Part shown: positions 12,334 through 21,170 of the stretch, one piece after another | How positions within the stretch are numbered: the stretch's first letter is position 1 | Layout: the number at the start of each line of letters is the position of its first letter | Origin: a virus | Length of the DNA: 24,706 nt | Strand: one strand, 5' to 3' | IMG/VR virus record: IMGVR_UViG_3300037485_000422 | Coordinates: 1-24,706 of that record | The notes under the pieces: model-generated | What the model saw: the letters and a program-made list of their open reading frames with translations, nothing else | Database searches by the model: none | What the model was told of the DNA's origin: nothing | Program-made: the position numbers and the translations under genes

Positions 12334-15087
12334 TTAAGGGTAAACTCTTATTTCTATTGATGTATATTTTAAAGCGTTATCCGTTCCATTACCTAAACTA
12401 TCGCGCGTATATATTCTTATTTGGTCATCGTTAAACCTAAACACGCTAGAAACAAAATCACTACCTATATTATAATTATTTTGAAATAAAACAAAAGTTT
12501 TAGGTTGTAAAAATTGCCCTGTCAATGTTCCTATATAATTGCCAATTGCTGAACGAGTCCAAACAATGTCGCCTATCGTATTTTCTAAAATATAGGCAAC
12601 TGGTGCAGCTGTCCCCAATTGTTCCATTAAAGCAATATATTTTTTGTACGTTGGTAAAACCTCACTAACCAATTGACCGTTTATGGTTTCTGTTACTCGT
12701 AAATTCGTTGTAGTAATTCCTGTTTCTGTTACTTGGTGGTCATCTCCTACGATTAAAGCATTTACGCCACTTGAAACCGTGTTTCCTTTGCCTAATATTA
12801 CAGCGTTACCGTCCGATAAATTAACATTTGATTTAGAATTATTATCTATAAATACACCAGAGTCCCCTTCAACTGAAACAATAGGGTCAAAAGGTCGTGA
12901 AATTCGTGTTTTAAAATCAGCTAAATCAATTTCAGTATCTACGCTTATTAATTCAACCTTAGTTAATACGTCTTCGTTCGCGTTATAATCCATGATTTTA
13001 TTGATATTCCACCATGAATTATCTATTCGTATTTTATCGTTTAGTTTTAACGTTTGAATGTCAGCTTCATTCAAGTGAAATGATGCGCTTAAAAGTCTTC
13101 CTACGTTGATTTGGTTAACCGTTCTTCGCCAATATAGGTTATATAAATTATTATTCGTTAAAACGCTTGTTTGGTAAAAGTAATAATCACAAACTCCGAA
13201 GTTAATATCAAAAGTTGGAGTAATAGCATCGTTAAAATGTCCCGTTTGTGGGTAGCTTGTTAATCCTGTTACGCCAGTAGTGCCTTGTTCATATATGTTA
13301 AACGCTTGACATGAACGTAAACCCGCATCGTAAAGTATTCTAATATTCGTATTTGGCGCAATTCCGCTTATCATTGGTAGGTAAGCATCGAATGAAGTCT
13401 TATTTATAGGCGTAGGACTAAACAAAATCTCTTTTACGTCCGTATCTTTTACGTATTCGTTTTGAAAAGTGTATTCAATTTGACCGTAAATTTCAGAGGT
13501 TGCCTGTGTATAGGTTTTATTAGGTGAGTCAGTATCTTCTTTGTACGTTAACTTTAACTTTTTGTTAGTTAAATCAGGTAAAAATATAAGTTGCTGTTCT
13601 TGGTTCTTTGCAAGTTTTGAACTCCAATCTTTCTCCGTTCCTGCATCGTACCATTCATCGCGAGAAACTAGAATTAAATTATTAGGGTTATTAATATCAG
13701 GGTAAGCATAAAGGTTATACATTTGAAATATAGCTTTCACAAAGTCGGACTGCTTTATTTTTTGTGGTATAAATTCATTAACTACCTGTGTGCCACCAAT
13801 TATTTGAATATTTGTTGAAGGTGTAATGTCAACTTTTAAATCGCTTAAATCTACTTGAGGATTAACTTGTAATGCAGTGCCACTTCCGTTTGACCATTGA
13901 CCCTTAAACTGCGCACCTTGAACATCGAACACTCTAATTCCTACTCTTATTCGTATAACGTCCCCTGCATAAACACGTACAGGCACAGGGTATGAAGTAG
14001 TACCAGACGCGTTTAAAATACTTGTTTGTCCCGGTGGTATTGTATAAGTATAAGGCGGTGTAAAACCACTAATTTGAATTTTATCCGTAGCTTCAACCCA
14101 ACCAACATTAAAACCATTTACTGAAATCTGAAAAACTAAATTATAACGATATGCCCCTAATAAGTAAGCAGTAACAGCGCTTGTATTATCTAGTAATATT
14201 TCGTATGCATAACTAAAATTAAAAGTATAAGTTTGACCTTGTGTTATATCACTATTGAATGGTGCTGTATATATTCCTGTCGTTGGATTAAATAAGTTTT
14301 GCGCGTCTAGTGTTTCAGTCCATGTTGCAACTTGTTGTGTGAAACTAGAATTAAAGCCTATTGTAGGCTGTGAATAGTTGGTAGTATAAATCGTTTCAGC
14401 TTTTACTTGATAGTCAGTATAATCAAAGTTGTTAACGTCCCCATTATACGGAATCAATAGTTTATCAAAATGCGAAGATGCTAAACTTTGCCAGTTATAA
14501 GTAAAACCCGCATTCGAAAATATCCTATCAAAATAACTCTTTGCGTAAATAGCAGGTTTGAAATGGTTAACCGTATATTTATTACTATCGTTAAACGGCA
14601 TTAAATATTTATAGTTATCGCTTTGCGTATGACTCCAACTATCCGTTATTGCTGTAATATCAAAATCATGGTTACAATCGCTGAAATCTAAATCCGTTAA
14701 CTCTTTATTCGTTATCGTGGTGTAAAATTCAGCCTGTGAATCGCGAACCAATACTTCATATTCTACTCCCTGCTCGTATGCATCTGTTAATTGAACTTTT
14801 TTAACGTTAACTAATTGCAAAAGTGCATCTGTTACGATTGGAATTCCATTTTGTAAAACCGTACACTTTGTAATTTTATTAATGTCAAAAGTACCCGCCT
14901 TTATATTGACGTCGTAATAGTTGTTTAGAAGCGTGTTATTGTTCTTTGTTCCGCTTAGTGTTATAGTCTTTGAGAAAGTTCCTTTACGCTGCGTTAAATC
15001 GCGAATATCACCAACTTGAAAGTTAAGCGGGAAAGCTGTTCCTTCTTTTACGTCTAAATATCCATTATCTAATTGAATTCTAACCAT
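12334..15087 (-). CDS. large tail-tip / baseplate protein
   Basis: This 917-residue protein starts MVRIQLDNGYLDVKEGTAF, a beginning I know from distal tail proteins of Bacteroidota phages. It has a beta-rich N-terminal part (TFSKTITLSGTKNN), a large middle with the pattern of baseplate hubs (residues about 200-650), and a C-terminal stretch with short degenerate repeats (NAVILGKGNTVSSGVNALIV, about 745-790) like a beta-helix, ending in a globular domain. It probably forms the tail tip and contacts the host surface. It lies between the tape measure and another tail protein, with overlaps of 8 bases upstream and a 4-base gap downstream. Confidence 0.7.
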   Translation of the reverse strand: MVRIQLDNGYLDVKEGTAFPLNFQVGDIRDLTQRKGTFSKTITLSGTKNNNTLLNNYYDVNIKAGTFDINKITKCTVLQNGIPIVTDALLQLVNVKKVQLTDAYEQGVEYEVLVRDSQAEFYTTITNKELTDLDFSDCNHDFDITAITDSWSHTQSDNYKYLMPFNDSNKYTVNHFKPAIYAKSYFDRIFSNAGFTYNWQSLASSHFDKLLIPYNGDVNNFDYTDYQVKAETIYTTNYSQPTIGFNSSFTQQVATWTETLDAQNLFNPTTGIYTAPFNSDITQGQTYTFNFSYAYEILLDNTSAVTAYLLGAYRYNLVFQISVNGFNVGWVEATDKIQISGFTPPYTYTIPPGQTSILNASGTTSYPVPVRVYAGDVIRIRVGIRVFDVQGAQFKGQWSNGSGTALQVNPQVDLSDLKVDITPSTNIQIIGGTQVVNEFIPQKIKQSDFVKAIFQMYNLYAYPDINNPNNLILVSRDEWYDAGTEKDWSSKLAKNQEQQLIFLPDLTNKKLKLTYKEDTDSPNKTYTQATSEIYGQIEYTFQNEYVKDTDVKEILFSPTPINKTSFDAYLPMISGIAPNTNIRILYDAGLRSCQAFNIYEQGTTGVTGLTSYPQTGHFNDAITPTFDINFGVCDYYFYQTSVLTNNNLYNLYWRRTVNQINVGRLLSASFHLNEADIQTLKLNDKIRIDNSWWNINKIMDYNANEDVLTKVELISVDTEIDLADFKTRISRPFDPIVSVEGDSGVFIDNNSKSNVNLSDGNAVILGKGNTVSSGVNALIVGDDHQVTETGITTTNLRVTETINGQLVSEVLPTYKKYIALMEQLGTAAPVAYILENTIGDIVWTRSAIGNYIGTLTGQFLQPKTFVLFQNNYNIGSDFVSSVFRFNDDQIRIYTRDSLGNGTDNALKYTSIEIRVYP

Positions 15088-16579
15088 TGATTACGTCCTG
15101 ATTTGATAACCTTACACTAATTGAATGTTTAATTAAGTTCTTGTTTCTTTGTTGGAATATTTCGTAGTTTGTGTTTGTAACGATTACGGGTTGATATTCC
15201 GTACTTTCGGGTATTCTCAAAGGGCATCCGCTTTCATCTTCAGGGTATAACCAATTTTCCGTGTTTGTGTACGATGCAAGTTTAAGATAAACCTGTGGCG
15301 AAGTTACTAATTCTTCGAAATAACGCCCCATTGATTCACTCATCCAATTAGTATTTAAATCAATCGTCTTTTTGACGTTAATATTAAACGATTTAAACCC
15401 GTCTTCAATCGTATTGTAACTCCATTGGTCAGGCGTTGGCGTAGTATTTATAAATCCTGTAACGTCTTTATTATATTCATCGCGTGTTACTTCCCCACGT
15501 TCGTAGTTTTTAAGCTGAAAAGCGAAAGAACTAAACGAACCCATCCTATCTAAAAACAAACAATGGTATTCAGAAATTTGAACGCGAGTATCTAAGTTAA
15601 TTCTATAAGTTAGTGAACGCTGCGCAGGTGTTCCCGTGTTTGCGTTTGAGTAATAAATATCGTAATACGTAGTATCGGTTTTTATCATTGGCAAAGTTGC
15701 TGCGCCTATTGGATTTAACACGCCAAAGTTATTAGCACCAACTGCGATTTGGTTTATAGTACCTGTTCCGGGAATTGATTTATAAAAATATTCTCCATTC
15801 GAGTTTTTAAAAATAACGTAGTCAGGTGTTCCCGTTGGATTTAACGCATTTAAATACATATCCTGACCTAGTGTACTATAAAAAGTTGTAGGTTGATTTG
15901 TAAGCCATCTTTTATCGTTTGCTGTCAAACTAAAATCTGTATAATTCCAAACAGGAAAATCTAACCAACGTAACGCAGCGTTAATTACTCCCTTTGAATA
16001 TTCAACACCAAAATCGTAGGTCTTTCTGTTGTCAGCGTATGTTATAACTCCGTCAATAGATGAATCAGTTACAAGTGACCACAAAGAATCTACTACTAAA
16101 TAAGTTGATGTTGCACTCAATACCGTAAACAATCCCTCTAAGTAAGGGTTCGCTGTTCCGCTATCGTTTTGCTTAATGTTTATTCTGTCACCTGATACAA
16201 AGGTATTTGTTACGTTTATTCGTACATTTCCCGAACTATTTACTAAAGTTGAAGTGTAACTAACTCGCGTTGTATATTCTTCTCCTAGTTCGATTTTATA
16301 ATTGAAAACTGAATTTTCGGCATTGTAATAAGTAGTTACATTCGTGTTTAAGTCAAACGAAACATAGTTGCTTAATAGCTTCGATAGGTCTTGTTCACCG
16401 TAGCCAGTTCCGTATATTGGTAAAAGTCTATATTCAGCTATGATATTACTTAACGAATCTTTGATTTTAAATACATAGCGAAAGCCATCGTAGTTTTTTA
16501 TACTAGAATCTACAATCCATTTAACAGGGTTGTAAGCGGGTGTTATATCTTGCGGTCTCGCTATTAAAGTTATTGCCAT
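15080..16579 (-). CDS. tail tip / baseplate protein, 499 aa
   Basis: A 499-residue beta-rich protein that begins MAITLIARPQDITPAYNPVKW, an opening shared by tail proteins located next to the large tail-tip gene in related phages. The sequence continues with FRYVFKI and repeated Tyr/Asn/Thr-rich strands, with no enzymatic motif. It probably takes part in the distal tail or baseplate. Its ATG is shared with the preceding stop as TAATG, so it is translated together with the 16579-16809 gene. Confidence 0.65.
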   Translation of the reverse strand: MAITLIARPQDITPAYNPVKWIVDSSIKNYDGFRYVFKIKDSLSNIIAEYRLLPIYGTGYGEQDLSKLLSNYVSFDLNTNVTTYYNAENSVFNYKIELGEEYTTRVSYTSTLVNSSGNVRINVTNTFVSGDRINIKQNDSGTANPYLEGLFTVLSATSTYLVVDSLWSLVTDSSIDGVITYADNRKTYDFGVEYSKGVINAALRWLDFPVWNYTDFSLTANDKRWLTNQPTTFYSTLGQDMYLNALNPTGTPDYVIFKNSNGEYFYKSIPGTGTINQIAVGANNFGVLNPIGAATLPMIKTDTTYYDIYYSNANTGTPAQRSLTYRINLDTRVQISEYHCLFLDRMGSFSSFAFQLKNYERGEVTRDEYNKDVTGFINTTPTPDQWSYNTIEDGFKSFNINVKKTIDLNTNWMSESMGRYFEELVTSPQVYLKLASYTNTENWLYPEDESGCPLRIPESTEYQPVIVTNTNYEIFQQRNKNLIKHSISVRLSNQDVING

Positions 16580-16809
16580 TAATCTTCAATTGGTGGAAAA
16601 GGTGGTGTTGGCTTTGGTTCGTAAGGGCTCAAAGGAATATCTAATAAATAAGAATACTCTGTGTTTGCAATATCCGCTTCATCCTGTTCACTTAAAAATA
16701 AAAAATATACATCGTTAATATCTTGAACGAAATTGAAAAATGTATCAGCATCAAAGAATACACCTTGTAGTTCTTCTGCTGTTTGGTTTGTTACTATTCT
16801 ACCTTCCAT
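16579..16809 (-). CDS. small acidic protein in the tail module, 76 aa
   Basis: An unrecognised 76-residue acidic protein with an aromatic middle (FFDADTFFNFVQDINDVYFLFL) and a proline-rich C-terminus (YEPKPTPPFPPIED). Both ends use TAATG junctions, tying it to the tail genes on each side. It could be a small virion or assembly factor. Confidence 0.58.
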   Translation of the reverse strand: MEGRIVTNQTAEELQGVFFDADTFFNFVQDINDVYFLFLSEQDEADIANTEYSYLLDIPLSPYEPKPTPPFPPIED

Positions 16810-17621
16810 TATACCTGTCTGCTTAAAGTTGTTTGAAATGCTTGTACCGCTGTGTAAAAGTTAGCCGCTTCGGTATCTGTTAAACCGTCTCCAATTGAAG
16901 CAAAGGCACATTGTTTTGTTGAGGATAAAAACCCGTTTGTTGTTTGATTTGACCCACAAATATAAATATTTGCATTTGGAATAACATTAACATTCGTTGC
17001 TGTTGATGTTCCTAATGTAGTATTGTTTTTATATAATTTATGGTTTGTACTCGTAGTTCGTGTTCCTATATAAAAACCTGTAGCAGATGTAATTGAACCT
17101 GAAACTCTTTGACCATAATTATAATGGTCAGATAAGTAAATCCCTGTATTTGTACCAAGTGCAATAGTTGGGTTATCTGCACCAACATAAATACCAATGT
17201 CTCTTTGAATATTTACAATTGTTGATGTTCTCGAATAAAAACTAATATGTGTTGAATTTAAAGTTAATATAGAATTAGCATTTAAATTTGAATTTGCATA
17301 GCCTGTAGTTCCATTTGCAACCATTCCAGTTGAACTATGAGTCATTCCACTTGCATAAGTCAAGTTATACGTACCCGGGGTTTTAAGATTGACAGCATGG
17401 CTTGAAGCTACGCCACCCACTATTGGATAAATAGCTTTAAACTTAGTCCAAATTGAATATCCTTTCAAGTCAACTACTAAAGTGTTAATAGCCGCTTGTT
17501 GTGTAGGGTTGGTTATTGCAGCCGCTGTTATAAATGCTTGAGCATCTGGGTCGATACCACCGCTACCCCTTGCTAATATTCCTGTTGTTGCTAAGAACAT
17601 ACTGTTTCCGTATCCATACAT
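16809..17621 (-). CDS. tail receptor-binding candidate with lectin-like fold
   Basis: At 270 residues, it has an N-terminal linker helix (DAQAFITAAAITNPTQQAAINTL, about 26-48), then a jelly-roll-like beta domain with Ser/Thr/Asn-rich strands (NSTHISFYSRT; ATGFYIGTRT; ANIYICGSNQ), and a final helix (GLTDTEAANFYTAVQAFQTTL). This architecture, with GLTDxE-x-x-x-FY near the C-terminus, is familiar from flavobacterial phages and resembles LamG/concanavalin A-type sugar-binding domains. It is a candidate adhesin at the tail end. Lengths and neighbours fit, but no binding residue can be proven. Confidence 0.6.
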   Translation of the reverse strand: MYGYGNSMFLATTGILARGSGGIDPDAQAFITAAAITNPTQQAAINTLVVDLKGYSIWTKFKAIYPIVGGVASSHAVNLKTPGTYNLTYASGMTHSSTGMVANGTTGYANSNLNANSILTLNSTHISFYSRTSTIVNIQRDIGIYVGADNPTIALGTNTGIYLSDHYNYGQRVSGSITSATGFYIGTRTTSTNHKLYKNNTTLGTSTATNVNVIPNANIYICGSNQTTNGFLSSTKQCAFASIGDGLTDTEAANFYTAVQAFQTTLSRQV

Positions 17622-17623
17622 GA

Positions 17624-17896
17624 CTAACCTAATACAAGTGCTACACTACCCGAAGTTAAATCAACAGCGCTAAATTGTAAATCCGCAGTTGGTGTTATAA
17701 TTGCTCCCGCTTTTACCGCTGTTGCAGGTGTTCCAATATAATCCGTTTTTACGTCAGTCCCTGCTATTTTAATTGAAGCAAAAACCGTATCTTCTAAAAC
17801 TACAATCATATCTATAACCGCTGTTTTTTCAGTTGTGTTGTTTAAGATAAATGTTCCTTGGTTGGCTACTAATTCGCCCATTAAATTTGTACTCAT
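17624..17896 (-). CDS. small beta-rich virion protein, 90 aa
   Basis: A 90-residue protein made of short strands rich in Val, Ile, Thr and Ala (ATAVKAGAIITPTADLQF), with no Cys and no charge clusters, similar to small structural proteins found next to tail fibres in Bacteroidota phages. It could decorate the tail or fold on the fibre. It is three bases from the receptor-binding candidate. The function is not known. Confidence 0.58.
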   Translation of the reverse strand: MSTNLMGELVANQGTFILNNTTEKTAVIDMIVVLEDTVFASIKIAGTDVKTDYIGTPATAVKAGAIITPTADLQFSAVDLTSGSVALVLG

Positions 17897-17908
17897 TTTT
17901 TATTTATT

Positions 17909-19516
17909 TTAAGTTGTTATATCTCCAGCTAAATACCATTCATCGGTACCTCTCTTTATTAATGTAGCCATTGCATATTGCGCAGCTGTTTTCGTCTTTC
18001 CACCACTTGAACGTAAAGTAACGCCAGTATCAGGTGCAATAGTAACTTGACCTGATCCATATTGACTAATCAAAATTTGAGTTCCTATTGGAAAAGTTAC
18101 CGCAGTATTTGTAGGTATTGTTATTGTTCTCGCACTTGCGTTGTTTACTTCGATTAATTTATAGTTATCACTTAAAGCTAAAGTGTAATTAACCGTTTGA
18201 GTGTTTATACTAACTTCCGTTGGCGCTTTTGCGTTAAACGTAGTCCAATCAGTTGTACTTAATGCACCGCGATTTATTGCACTTGCAGTTGGTAAATTAA
18301 CCGTATGCGTTGAACCCGTTGAATTAATAGCGAAATCTGTCCCACTTGTTCCCGTTGCAAAGTTTTGAACTTGGTCTGTTAAACCATTTAAAGCCGTTAA
18401 ACCCGTTGTGAATGTCGTAATGACTTGGCAAAGGTGATTATCTTCGGTGTGTAATGTTATTGTTCGCCCTGCCGTAGTTACGTAAACTCGAATTGCTAAT
18501 CTATCCGTAGCTACTAAAACTGTTTCAGGAACACTTAAAGCTGTAAAATAAGCATCTATTGTAGTTCCATTTGTGATGCCTTCGGGGTTACTTGAATTCG
18601 AAGCCAATAGCGTAAATGTAGTTCCATCGTATTTATAAAGTTCTGCATAAAACGAAGGTGAACTTCCGCCACTTGAAGCTGAAAAATAGAATTCTAAATT
18701 CCAATTACCACCCGGTATCTTTAATAAATTTGGGTCATTTGCATCTGTTAAGAATGAAGCGATGTAACCATTACCCGCGCCATTTGTGCGGATGAAATCA
18801 GTACCTGCTCCTAATATCGGGGTCTTATTCATTTCGTAATAAGTAACACCACCTATTGTACCTTGACTTACTGAACCGTTAAGGTAATAACTTGTTGAAG
18901 CTCCACCACCTGAAACAGATGGGAAGTTAGCTAAAGAACCGTCACCACGAACATATTGACTAACAACTCCTGCTCCTGCAACTGCTAAAGTTCCACTGGA
19001 TGTTATAGGGTTGCCTGTTACCGTAAAAGCTGAAGGCATAGTTAAGTCTACGCTTGTAACTGTTCCGCTTGTTAAATCGCTTGTAGTCGCTATTGTATAA
19101 CTTCCTGTTGCTTTGTTTGGGAATTCTAAAATTACATTGGGGTTTGTTACGTTCGTGTTTTTGAGCGCACTTTCTTCGTCTCCGATTTTTAATTTTAATC
19201 CATTCGTTGCATCAATAGTTGTATATGTATCTAGTGAACCGCTTTGGGTTTTAACGAAGTAATCTGAAATAGTTGTGTTGTCAGTTGGACTATCAACGCT
19301 TACTATTAAATTATTCGTTGTTGTGTTCCCGTTATCTGTAACAGCTTGTAAATCCAAAGCACCACCAGAAGCAGCGTTAATAATTTGAAGCCCTGTTACT
19401 GACTTAGTGACATACGAACCACTTTCTAAAACGCTAACTTCAACTAAATCTGTTGTGCTTAAATCAGAACCCTTTGGGGGCATTTGACTAATCTTTTGTC
19501 TTTCACGGTAAGCCAT
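17909..19516 (-). CDS. tail fibre protein
   Basis: A 535-residue fibre-like chain. The N-terminus (ISQMPPKGSDLSTTDLVEVS) is the attachment-type segment seen in phage fibres of this group. Next come Gly/Ser/Thr-rich repeats, including the SGTVTSVDLTMPSAFTVTGN segment common to fibre stalks, a globular middle (about 205-370), and a C-terminal domain with LALSDNYKLIEVNNASARTI and IGTQILISQYGSGQVTIAP that matches a widespread fibre end domain. It should bind the host surface. It lies directly after the terminase large-subunit gene in transcription order. Confidence 0.75.
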   Translation of the reverse strand: MAYRERQKISQMPPKGSDLSTTDLVEVSVLESGSYVTKSVTGLQIINAASGGALDLQAVTDNGNTTTNNLIVSVDSPTDNTTISDYFVKTQSGSLDTYTTIDATNGLKLKIGDEESALKNTNVTNPNVILEFPNKATGSYTIATTSDLTSGTVTSVDLTMPSAFTVTGNPITSSGTLAVAGAGVVSQYVRGDGSLANFPSVSGGGASTSYYLNGSVSQGTIGGVTYYEMNKTPILGAGTDFIRTNGAGNGYIASFLTDANDPNLLKIPGGNWNLEFYFSASSGGSSPSFYAELYKYDGTTFTLLASNSSNPEGITNGTTIDAYFTALSVPETVLVATDRLAIRVYVTTAGRTITLHTEDNHLCQVITTFTTGLTALNGLTDQVQNFATGTSGTDFAINSTGSTHTVNLPTASAINRGALSTTDWTTFNAKAPTEVSINTQTVNYTLALSDNYKLIEVNNASARTITIPTNTAVTFPIGTQILISQYGSGQVTIAPDTGVTLRSSGGKTKTAAQYAMATLIKRGTDEWYLAGDITT

Positions 19517-19545
19517 ACCTATATTAATTTTTTTCGTGTTTATGT

Positions 19546-20697
19546 TTAGAATGCAAAGTAAGAATCATCCGTATAATATTCCTGTCTTACATGAGTAACT
19601 GCGTAACGTATTGCATCCATAGCATCGTCAAATAGTTTTACAGGTTCATCCGTGATTATGTCCCCAACCTTTTTCCATTTGTAATTGTCGTATTCCTTTT
19701 TAATCTCTTTTGAATCCTCGCAAAACACCCCAAACGTTTTAATGTTATCAATCCCTTTTTTAACTACCTTATTTGCGTTTTGAACGTCAAACCCTGCGTT
19801 GTTCATTTCTGCTATTATTTCGGGGCGTGAGTAGTCAGCTAAAATGGTTACGTGTTTTTCTACGCCTAATTGATTCATTTTGTCGATTAGGTTTGTAGTG
19901 GTTAAATAGCTTTCGTAAATTACTTTTTCAATGTAAATATCATTATCAACCCAGTACACCCTTACAAGCGCTGTGGGGTGATTATAACCAAAGTCCAACC
20001 CATAAACGTAATTAACAAACTTTGCAGGTCTATGATTTAAGAAATTCCAATTTGAGTAAATGTTGGATTTACTAATTGCCTTTTCACCTAGTGCGTAAAT
20101 CTGATATAACGATTCATCGGTTCGTTTTAAGTCCTCTATTTGCTTTTTAATGCTATCAGGTAAAAACGGATTGTCTTTGTAAGTAGATTTAATTAACGTG
20201 CTTTCGTCTTTTGGTAACTCGTAAAGCCAACTTGAACTTTCGGAAGGGTTGTAATCAAAAATTAACTTAAACTCGGTTCTCATGTTTAATTGAGTAAAGT
20301 CATCGTAAAATAATTCATTCGCTTCATTACACCATGCAACGTCACGTTTACGACCTCTAATCTTTTGTTCATCGTCAACAGAAAAGAATTCAACTATCGA
20401 ACCATTATCGAAAGTGTAGATATGTTCTGACTTGTTATGACGTTCACTTGAATAAATATCTAGGTCTTTAAGTATTTCAAAGAAGTCACGCATTACCGTT
20501 GCACGTAACGCAGGGAAAGTCTTTCTAATTATACTAACTACCTTTTGAGGGTTTTGTAAAGCGTAAACGATTAGCAACTGGCAAAGTGAATACGTTTTTG
20601 AGCTTCGGCTTCCGCCCTCATTAATGACAAAACGAACCCCTTTATTTTGGAGCGCGTCAAAGTTCTTTTGAAATATATTAGTCGCTTGTATTTCCAT
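19546..20697 (-). CDS. terL: terminase large subunit
   Basis: The DNA-packaging motor and nuclease. Residues 28-35 (GGSRSSKT) are the Walker A loop; 119-127 (DVAWCNEAN) is the Walker B motif with catalytic Glu125; FDYNPS (148-153) fits the coupling motif. The C-terminal RNase H-like nuclease shows GLDFG (Asp235), ADYS (Asp288) and DDAMDAIRYA (Asp358/Asp361). At 383 residues it is a compact form. The start overlaps the small-subunit gene by 20 bases. Unusually, the next gene in the transcript is a tail fibre, not the portal. Confidence 0.95.
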   Translation of the reverse strand: MEIQATNIFQKNFDALQNKGVRFVINEGGSRSSKTYSLCQLLIVYALQNPQKVVSIIRKTFPALRATVMRDFFEILKDLDIYSSERHNKSEHIYTFDNGSIVEFFSVDDEQKIRGRKRDVAWCNEANELFYDDFTQLNMRTEFKLIFDYNPSESSSWLYELPKDESTLIKSTYKDNPFLPDSIKKQIEDLKRTDESLYQIYALGEKAISKSNIYSNWNFLNHRPAKFVNYVYGLDFGYNHPTALVRVYWVDNDIYIEKVIYESYLTTTNLIDKMNQLGVEKHVTILADYSRPEIIAEMNNAGFDVQNANKVVKKGIDNIKTFGVFCEDSKEIKKEYDNYKWKKVGDIITDEPVKLFDDAMDAIRYAVTHVRQEYYTDDSYFAF

Positions 20698-21055
20698 TTA
20701 TTATCGTAACCTTAATATCTCGCATTGGTTCACCGTTTGTTGTGTGGTCGATTGATTCCTTTGGTTTACCTACTGCTCGGCTCAATAAAGTTTCTATTGA
20801 ATATAACGAACCTTTCTCCAGTGATTTTCTTAATGCATTTGCAATCGTCTTTTCAAGTATCGTTGCTTTTGGGTTTTGCCATACGTCTTTAAGTTCATCC
20901 AGTGACATTGAAATCATTACTAAAATACAATCGTTAATTTCAGATGCTTTGTACCCATGTTCCTTTAATGCTGAAACATACTTTCGAGGTCTTCCGTTAG
21001 GGTTTCCGCTTTCGCCTTTTTGCCAGCGTGGTTCTATTTGTCCTTTACCTGCCAT
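20678..21055 (-). CDS. terS: terminase small subunit
   Basis: A 125-residue DNA-recognition subunit that selects the packaging site for the large subunit. The N-terminus PRWQKGESGNPNGRPRKY is the familiar WKKGQSGNPxGRP-type DNA-binding motif of phage small terminases; the rest is helical with an ILEKTIANALRKSLEKGS segment. It lies just upstream of and overlapping terL. The packaging site is often within or near this gene; I cannot locate it from sequence alone. Confidence 0.85.
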   Translation of the reverse strand: MAGKGQIEPRWQKGESGNPNGRPRKYVSALKEHGYKASEINDCILVMISMSLDELKDVWQNPKATILEKTIANALRKSLEKGSLYSIETLLSRAVGKPKESIDHTTNGEPMRDIKVTIINGNTSD

Positions 21056-21059
21056 TTCG

Positions 21060-21089
21060 TTGTTTATTCGTTGTTTTTATTTATATTTG
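21060..21089 (+). promoter_or_regulatory. rightward sigma-A-type promoter for the tRNA-like gene
   Basis: TTG (21060-21062), 19 bases, TATATTTG (21082-21089): a consensus Bacteroidetes promoter on the plus strand. The expected start (about 21094-21096) is a few bases before the tRNA-like acceptor arm. All genes nearby are on the minus strand, so its only visible purpose is the tRNA-like RNA. Confidence 0.75.
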
Positions 21090-21100
21090 TAAAATCAAAT

Positions 21101-21170
21101 GCGGAGTTAGTGTAATGGTAACATACTAAACATCCAGTTTAGAGTCGGCGTTCGATTCGACCACTTCGCT
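21101..21170 (+). tRNA. tRNA-Gly(UCC)-like gene with altered anticodon loop and T-stem
   Basis: Seventy bases fold as a cloverleaf. The acceptor stem GCGGAGT (21101-21107) pairs with ACTTCGC (21163-21169), one G-U. The D-arm is GTGT-AATGGTA-ACAT with the GG pair. The anticodon stem CTAAA/TTTAG holds loop CATCCAG, giving anticodon TCC. The T-loop is TTCGATT. Glycine identity bases are all present: G1-C72, C2-G71, C35, C36 and T73. Defects: base 33 is A where T is almost universal, and the T-stem (21146-21150 with 21158-21162) needs a bulge or mismatches, with a short variable region. No CCA is encoded. It is antisense to the last 45 bases of the Mom-like gene. Confidence 0.62.

Noticed and set aside
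16957-16964. Minus-strand TATATTTG inside the receptor-binding candidate gene
   Set aside because: Coding context and no supporting -33; probably chance.
17909-19516. Tandem peptide repeats in the fibre as a diversity-generating cassette
   Set aside because: No template repeat or reverse transcriptase in the window; repeats look like ordinary fibre stalk.
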